A stretch of 64,000 bases of DNA from Thiomicrorhabdus aquaedulcis (GTDB taxonomy: Bacteria > Pseudomonadota > Gammaproteobacteria > Thiomicrospirales > Thiomicrospiraceae): the NCBI RefSeq assembly GCF_004001325.1, contig NZ_AP018722.1:310001-374000 (forward strand), given 5' to 3'. Within the stretch, counting starts at the first letter, position 1, and every line of letters starts with the position of its first letter. A program made the translations under genes and the position numbers. This document shows positions 60,424 through 64,000 of the stretch, one piece after another. Under the pieces are notes generated by a model. It saw only the letters and a list, made by a program, of their open reading frames with translations, was not told the origin of the DNA and did no database searches.

Positions 60424-61044
60424 ATGGCTAGATATATTGGTCCAAAATGTAAACTTGCACGTCGTGAAGGTACTGATCTGTTTTTGAAGAGTGGTGTGCG
60501 TAGCATCGATTCAAAATGCAAGATTGATCAGTTACCTGGTCAACACGGTGCGGGTCGTAAGAAAGTTACTGAATACGGTTTACAGTTGCGTGAAAAGCAA
60601 AAAGTTCGTCGTATTTATGGTGTTCTTGAAAAGAAATTTCGTTTGTACTATCAAGAAGCTGATCGTCGTAAAGGTTCAACTGGTGTTAACTTGTTGCAAA
60701 TCTTGGAAAGTCGTTTAGATAACGTAGTATATCGTATGGGTTTTGCTGCAACGCGCTCTGAAGCACGTCAGCTTGTTTCTCATAAATCAATTTTAGTAAA
60801 TGGCAAATCGGTAAACATTCCTTCTTATGAAGTTAATGCTGGTGACACTGTTTCTATTAGAGAAAAGTCTCGTAACCAAAACCGTATCGCTTCTGCATTA
60901 GAATTAAATGCACAATCTGGTACAGTTTCTTGGATTGACGTGAATAAAACTGCATTTGAAGGAACGTTTAAATCTGTTCCAGATCGTTCAGATTTATCTG
61001 CTGATATTTCAGAAAACCTAATTGTTGAGCTTTACTCTAAGTAA
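60424..61044 (+). CDS. rpsD: 30S ribosomal protein S4
   Basis: Assembly initiator and, in E. coli, repressor of the alpha operon. The 206-residue protein starts [21 protein letters not shown] and has the S4 RNA-binding domain ([35 protein letters not shown]). Confidence 0.99.
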   Translation: MARYIGPKCKLARREGTDLFLKSGVRSIDSKCKIDQLPGQHGAGRKKVTEYGLQLREKQKVRRIYGVLEKKFRLYYQEADRRKGSTGVNLLQILESRLDNVVYRMGFAATRSEARQLVSHKSILVNGKSVNIPSYEVNAGDTVSIREKSRNQNRIASALELNAQSGTVSWIDVNKTAFEGTFKSVPDRSDLSADISENLIVELYSK

Positions 61045-61068
61045 ACTTTGAAACGGAGATAACTTCTA

Positions 61069-62055
61069 ATGCAAGAGATGTTGGAACAGTTGTTAACACC
61101 TCGCTTGGTTGATATTCAAAGATTGTCTGCTTTTCATAGTCGTGTGACTTTAGAACCACTTGAACGTGGTTTTGGTCATACTTTAGGGAATGCATTACGC
61201 AGAATCTTACTATCATCTATGCCTGGTGCAGCTATTGTAGAGGCCCAAATTGATGGTGTTTTACATGAGTACTCTTCTATTGAAGGTGTAAGAGAAGATG
61301 TTTTAGAAATTCTCTTAAATTTAAAAGAAGTTTCTGTAAAGCTACACACTAGAGACAGTGCTGAATTGTCCCTTAATATTAAAGGTCCTGCTGTTGTTTG
61401 TGCTTCTGATATTCAGTTAACCCATGATGTTGAAATTGCAAATCCGGATCATATTATTGCGCATGTTTCTGAAGGTGCCGTACTAAATATGACGATTCGT
61501 GTCGAAACCGGTATGGGTTATCGCGCTGCAGTACAGTCTGATTCTGATTCAGGTCATATTGGTGTATTGCGTTTAGATGCAAGTTTTAGTCCTGTTCATA
61601 CTGTAAGTTATGAAGTCCAAAATGCTCGTGTTGAGCAGCGTACGGATTTAGATAAACTTATTTTGGATGTGGTAACTGATGGAACTTTAGATCCTGAAGA
61701 TGCAATTAAACAAGCAGCAACGGTTCTTCATTATCAGTTAAATGCATTTGTTGATTTGAAACACAAAGAAGTTGTTACACAGGAAGAGGAAGAGAGTGAG
61801 TTTGATCCTATTTTCCTACAGCCTGTTGACGATTTAGAATTAACAGTACGTTCAGCAAACTGTCTAAAAGCAGAGCAAATTTATTATATTGGTGATTTAG
61901 TGCAACGAGCTGAGCCTCATTTGCTAAAAACACCAAACCTAGGTAAAAAATCTTTGCAAGAAATTAAAGATGTTCTTGCTCAAAGAGGTTTAAGCTTAGG
62001 GACTAAGTTAGAAAACTGGCCACCAGCAAGTTTGGTAAGTAAAGAGTCAGCTTAA
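61069..62055 (+). CDS. rpoA: RNA polymerase alpha subunit
   Basis: Assembly platform and regulator contact subunit. The 328-residue protein has the N-terminal dimerisation domain ([25 protein letters not shown]) and the C-terminal domain that binds UP elements ([27 protein letters not shown] and [16 protein letters not shown], including the conserved Arg and Asn-Leu-Gly-Lys-Lys). Confidence 0.99.
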   Translation: MQEMLEQLLTPRLVDIQRLSAFHSRVTLEPLERGFGHTLGNALRRILLSSMPGAAIVEAQIDGVLHEYSSIEGVREDVLEILLNLKEVSVKLHTRDSAELSLNIKGPAVVCASDIQLTHDVEIANPDHIIAHVSEGAVLNMTIRVETGMGYRAAVQSDSDSGHIGVLRLDASFSPVHTVSYEVQNARVEQRTDLDKLILDVVTDGTLDPEDAIKQAATVLHYQLNAFVDLKHKEVVTQEEEESEFDPIFLQPVDDLELTVRSANCLKAEQIYYIGDLVQRAEPHLLKTPNLGKKSLQEIKDVLAQRGLSLGTKLENWPPASLVSKESA

Positions 62056-62070
62056 TATAAGGAAGCTATC

Positions 62071-62457
62071 ATGCGTCATGGTAAATCAGGTCGTAAGTTA
62101 AATAGAAACAGCTCACACCGTAAGGCAATGTTTAAAAACATGTCTGCTTCACTTATCGAGCACGAAGTAATTCGTACTACGGTTGCAAAGGCTAAAGAAC
62201 TTCGTGGAGTTGCTGAGCCTTTAATTACACTAGCCAAAGAAGATAGTGTACATAACCGTCGTACTGCATTTGCCCGTTTAGGTAATAAAGCAGCAGTTGG
62301 TAAATTGTTTCAAGAGTTAGGTCCTCGTTACCAAACTCGTCCAGGTGGATACATTCGCATTTTGAAGTGTGGATCTCGTCCTGGTGATAATGCGCCCATG
62401 GCCATTGTTGAGTTAGTTGACCGTCCAGTAGGAAGTTCAGCTGCCGCCGCTGAGTAA
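62071..62457 (+). CDS. rplQ: 50S ribosomal protein L17
   Basis: Tunnel-exit region protein. The 128-residue protein starts [24 protein letters not shown] and has [23 protein letters not shown]. Last gene of the alpha operon; a terminator follows after nine bases. Confidence 0.99.
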   Translation: MRHGKSGRKLNRNSSHRKAMFKNMSASLIEHEVIRTTVAKAKELRGVAEPLITLAKEDSVHNRRTAFARLGNKAAVGKLFQELGPRYQTRPGGYIRILKCGSRPGDNAPMAIVELVDRPVGSSAAAAE

Positions 62458-62466
62458 TCAGTGTTT

Positions 62467-62493
62467 AAAAAGCCGGTCTTGACCGGCTTTTTT
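62467..62493 (+). terminator. intrinsic terminator of the alpha operon
   Basis: A 12-bp stem AAAAAGCCGGTC/GACCGGCTTTTT with a two-base loop and T run, after rplQ. Confidence 0.95.
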
Positions 62494-62516
62494 ATGTCTT
62501 AATTTTTAGTTTTTTT

Positions 62517-63281
62517 ATGTCTATAATTGTTGATACTCATTGTCATCTTGATGTGTTTCCCTCCCCAGTTTTTCATCAGCAATCTGCTGAGTTTTTGTCT
62601 ATTCATCTCTCACCAATTTTTTTAACAATGGGTGTTTCTCGTTCTAACTGGTTAACAATTTTGCAATTGTCTAACAAATATCCTAATGTTTATGCATCTT
62701 TAGGCATTCACCCTTGGTATGTTAACGACGAATCACTGGTTGATTTATTAGAGTTACGCCATTTATTATCACAATATTCAGTGTGTGCTCTAGGTGAGAT
62801 TGGCTTGGATTTTTCGGGAGATTATCGGTCAAGTCGAGTTTTGCAGATGGATGTGTTTTCTGAGCAATTAAAGTTAGCAGAGTATTTTAATAAACCCATT
62901 TCTGTGCATTGTAACAAGGCTCATAATGAAATGCTTGGGTTGCTTGGTACATACCGTGTTTGTGGTGTTATGCATGGTTTGGGAGCGAGCGTGCCTTTAG
63001 CGCAGCGCTACATTGAACTGGGTTTTAAAATTGGACTAAATGCTGTTTTAATGCGCGCTAATGCGGTGCGCTATCATCAGTTAGTTAGGCATTTTGGATT
63101 AGACTGCTTTGTACTAGAGTCGGATGCTCCAAATGTTCGTTTACCTGGTTGTGATACGAGTCATTTAACCGATATATTTCAGGTAGCCCTTAAAGTAGCA
63201 GAGTTAAAAAACAGGTCAGTTCAAGCGGTTTTACAGCAAACAACGGCGAATGCACGTTGTATTTTTGATTTTATAAAGTAG
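62517..63281 (+). CDS. TatD-family metal-dependent hydrolase
   Basis: A 254-residue TIM-barrel hydrolase of the TatD DNase-like family, closer to YjjV-type proteins than to TatD itself. It shows the metal ligands DTHCHLD (6-12), the Glu in ALGEIGLDF, the His in PISVHCNKAH and the terminal Asp in LESDAPNVRLPG. The usual HCFSGS-type motif is replaced by GVMHGLGASV. Family members act as 3'-5' exonucleases or D-aminoacyl-tRNA deacylases; the substrate here is not known. No ribosome site is visible before the ATG. tcdA starts 10 bases downstream. Confidence 0.85.
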   Translation: MSIIVDTHCHLDVFPSPVFHQQSAEFLSIHLSPIFLTMGVSRSNWLTILQLSNKYPNVYASLGIHPWYVNDESLVDLLELRHLLSQYSVCALGEIGLDFSGDYRSSRVLQMDVFSEQLKLAEYFNKPISVHCNKAHNEMLGLLGTYRVCGVMHGLGASVPLAQRYIELGFKIGLNAVLMRANAVRYHQLVRHFGLDCFVLESDAPNVRLPGCDTSHLTDIFQVALKVAELKNRSVQAVLQQTTANARCIFDFIK

Positions 63282-63291
63282 GGTTTATTAA

Positions 63292-64000
63292 ATGCTTGAT
63301 CCATTATTTGAACGCAGTGTTCTAGTTTTTAGTGAAGCAGGCCTGGTTAGATTACAAAACTCTCATATTTTGGTGGCAGGCGTGGGTGGTGTAGGTGGTT
63401 TTGTGGTAGAAGCTTTGGCGCGTGCTGGCGTGGGTCGGTTAACCATTGTTGATCATGATTCGGTTTCGGCGTCGAATAAAAATCGCCAAATCATCGCATT
63501 AAACTCAACGCTGGGTATGAATAAGGCTCAGGTTATGGCACAACGCATCGCTGACATTAATCCGGACTGCCAGGTGACTGTAAACACCTCTTTTTTGCGC
63601 CCTGAAGACATGGAGCCTTTGCTGAGCACGGGTTATGATTTTATGGTGGATGCGATTGACAGTTTAAATTGCAAGGTTGCATTGGTTGCGACTGCTGTGA
63701 AACTCAACCAGCCCATTGTTTCGAGTATGGGGGCAGGTCGACGTGTTGACCCCTCTAAAATTCACTTGCTGGACATCTCTAAAACACACGGATGTGCTCT
63801 TGCTCGCAATGTACGCCAGCGGTTAAAAAAACAGGGTATTGAAAAAGGCGTTATGACGGTGTTTTCAAGTGAATTGCCCCAGGCACCTGGCCCTATGGAG
63901 GCTATTGAAGGTGCTCGTGGCCGTGTGGTAAATGGTACGGCCAGTTACATGCCTGGTTTATTTGGTCTTATGTTGGCCGGTCATATTATTAAAACACTTA
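63292..64000 (+). CDS. tcdA: tRNA threonylcarbamoyladenosine dehydratase (3' end cut by window edge)
   Basis: ATP-dependent ThiF/E1-like enzyme that cyclises t6A37 of tRNAs to ct6A. The open frame of 236 codons runs off the window; the family is about 250-270 residues. Visible motifs are the N-terminal MLDPLFERSVLVFSEAGLVRL, the nucleotide-binding VAGVGGVGGFVVEALARAGVG, the Asp-rich DHDSVSASNKNRQ and MVDAIDSLNCKV. The SMGAGRRVDPSKIH and VFSSELPQ segments agree with TcdA/CsdL rather than MoeB or ThiF. Confidence 0.92.
   Translation, partial: MLDPLFERSVLVFSEAGLVRLQNSHILVAGVGGVGGFVVEALARAGVGRLTIVDHDSVSASNKNRQIIALNSTLGMNKAQVMAQRIADINPDCQVTVNTSFLRPEDMEPLLSTGYDFMVDAIDSLNCKVALVATAVKLNQPIVSSMGAGRRVDPSKIHLLDISKTHGCALARNVRQRLKKQGIEKGVMTVFSSELPQAPGPMEAIEGARGRVVNGTASYMPGLFGLMLAGHIIKTL
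63336..63347. repeat. one-mismatch ACCAGGCCTGGT copy in tcdA
   Basis: AGCAGGCCTGGT near the tcdA start, read as EAGLV. It is the only near-match to the family after 35 kb. Confidence 0.4.

Overview
The window is a stretch of bacterial chromosome from a gammaproteobacterium. The main evidence is the gene order: tRNA-Tyr/Gly/Thr-tuf-tRNA-Trp-secE-nusG-rplKAJL-rpoBC, then rpsL-rpsG-fusA-tuf, then the S10, spc and alpha operons through rplQ. Two tuf copies and the rpe-gph-trpE-trpG-trpD-trpC cluster fit the same group. A transketolase, GAPDH, PGK, pyruvate kinase and class II aldolase cluster, together with rpe and phosphoglycolate phosphatase, makes a Calvin-cycle autotroph likely. A Thiomicrospira-like sulfur oxidiser would fit, but no RuBisCO or sox gene lies in the window, so that is inference only.

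Layout. 1-9 kb: Mn-type superoxide dismutase (cut by the window edge), a YcgL protein, an NDUFA9-like NAD(P)-binding protein, a 161-bp MITE with IS5-like ends, the CCA-adding enzyme, a periplasmic haem protein (DUF3365) and a two-gene RND efflux pump. 9-17 kb: tkt, gap, pgk, pyk, fba and a small membrane protein. 17-19 kb, minus strand: psiE-like gene, purC, bioD. 19-25 kb: rpe, gph, a 48-codon ORF overlapping trpE, trpG, trpD, trpC. 25-29 kb: polyamine genes speD, speE and a fold-III ornithine/lysine decarboxylase, then an OsmC protein. 28.7-30.8 kb, minus strand: truC, bioA. 31-62.5 kb: tRNAs, both tuf genes, RNA polymerase and about 30 ribosomal protein genes, secE and secY. 62.5-64 kb: a TatD-family hydrolase and the 5' part of tcdA.

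The strongest unexplained signal is a short palindrome, ACCAGGCCTGGT, often extended to TTRACCAGGCCTGGTYAA. I count 14 exact copies between 1.07 and 28.75 kb and none in the following 35 kb of tRNA, translation and transcription genes. It lies mostly between genes but also inside reading frames, where it encodes TRPG or NQAW. Several copies are paired, and in bioD a pair forms a perfect 21-bp inverted repeat inside the coding sequence.

Six core genes (nusG, rpoC, fusA, rplE, rplR, rplO) each lack one A relative to the frame that restores a full-length protein. These are most likely sequence errors. They are annotated as full-length genes with a frameshift. No intergenic stretch in the window exceeds 300 bases.
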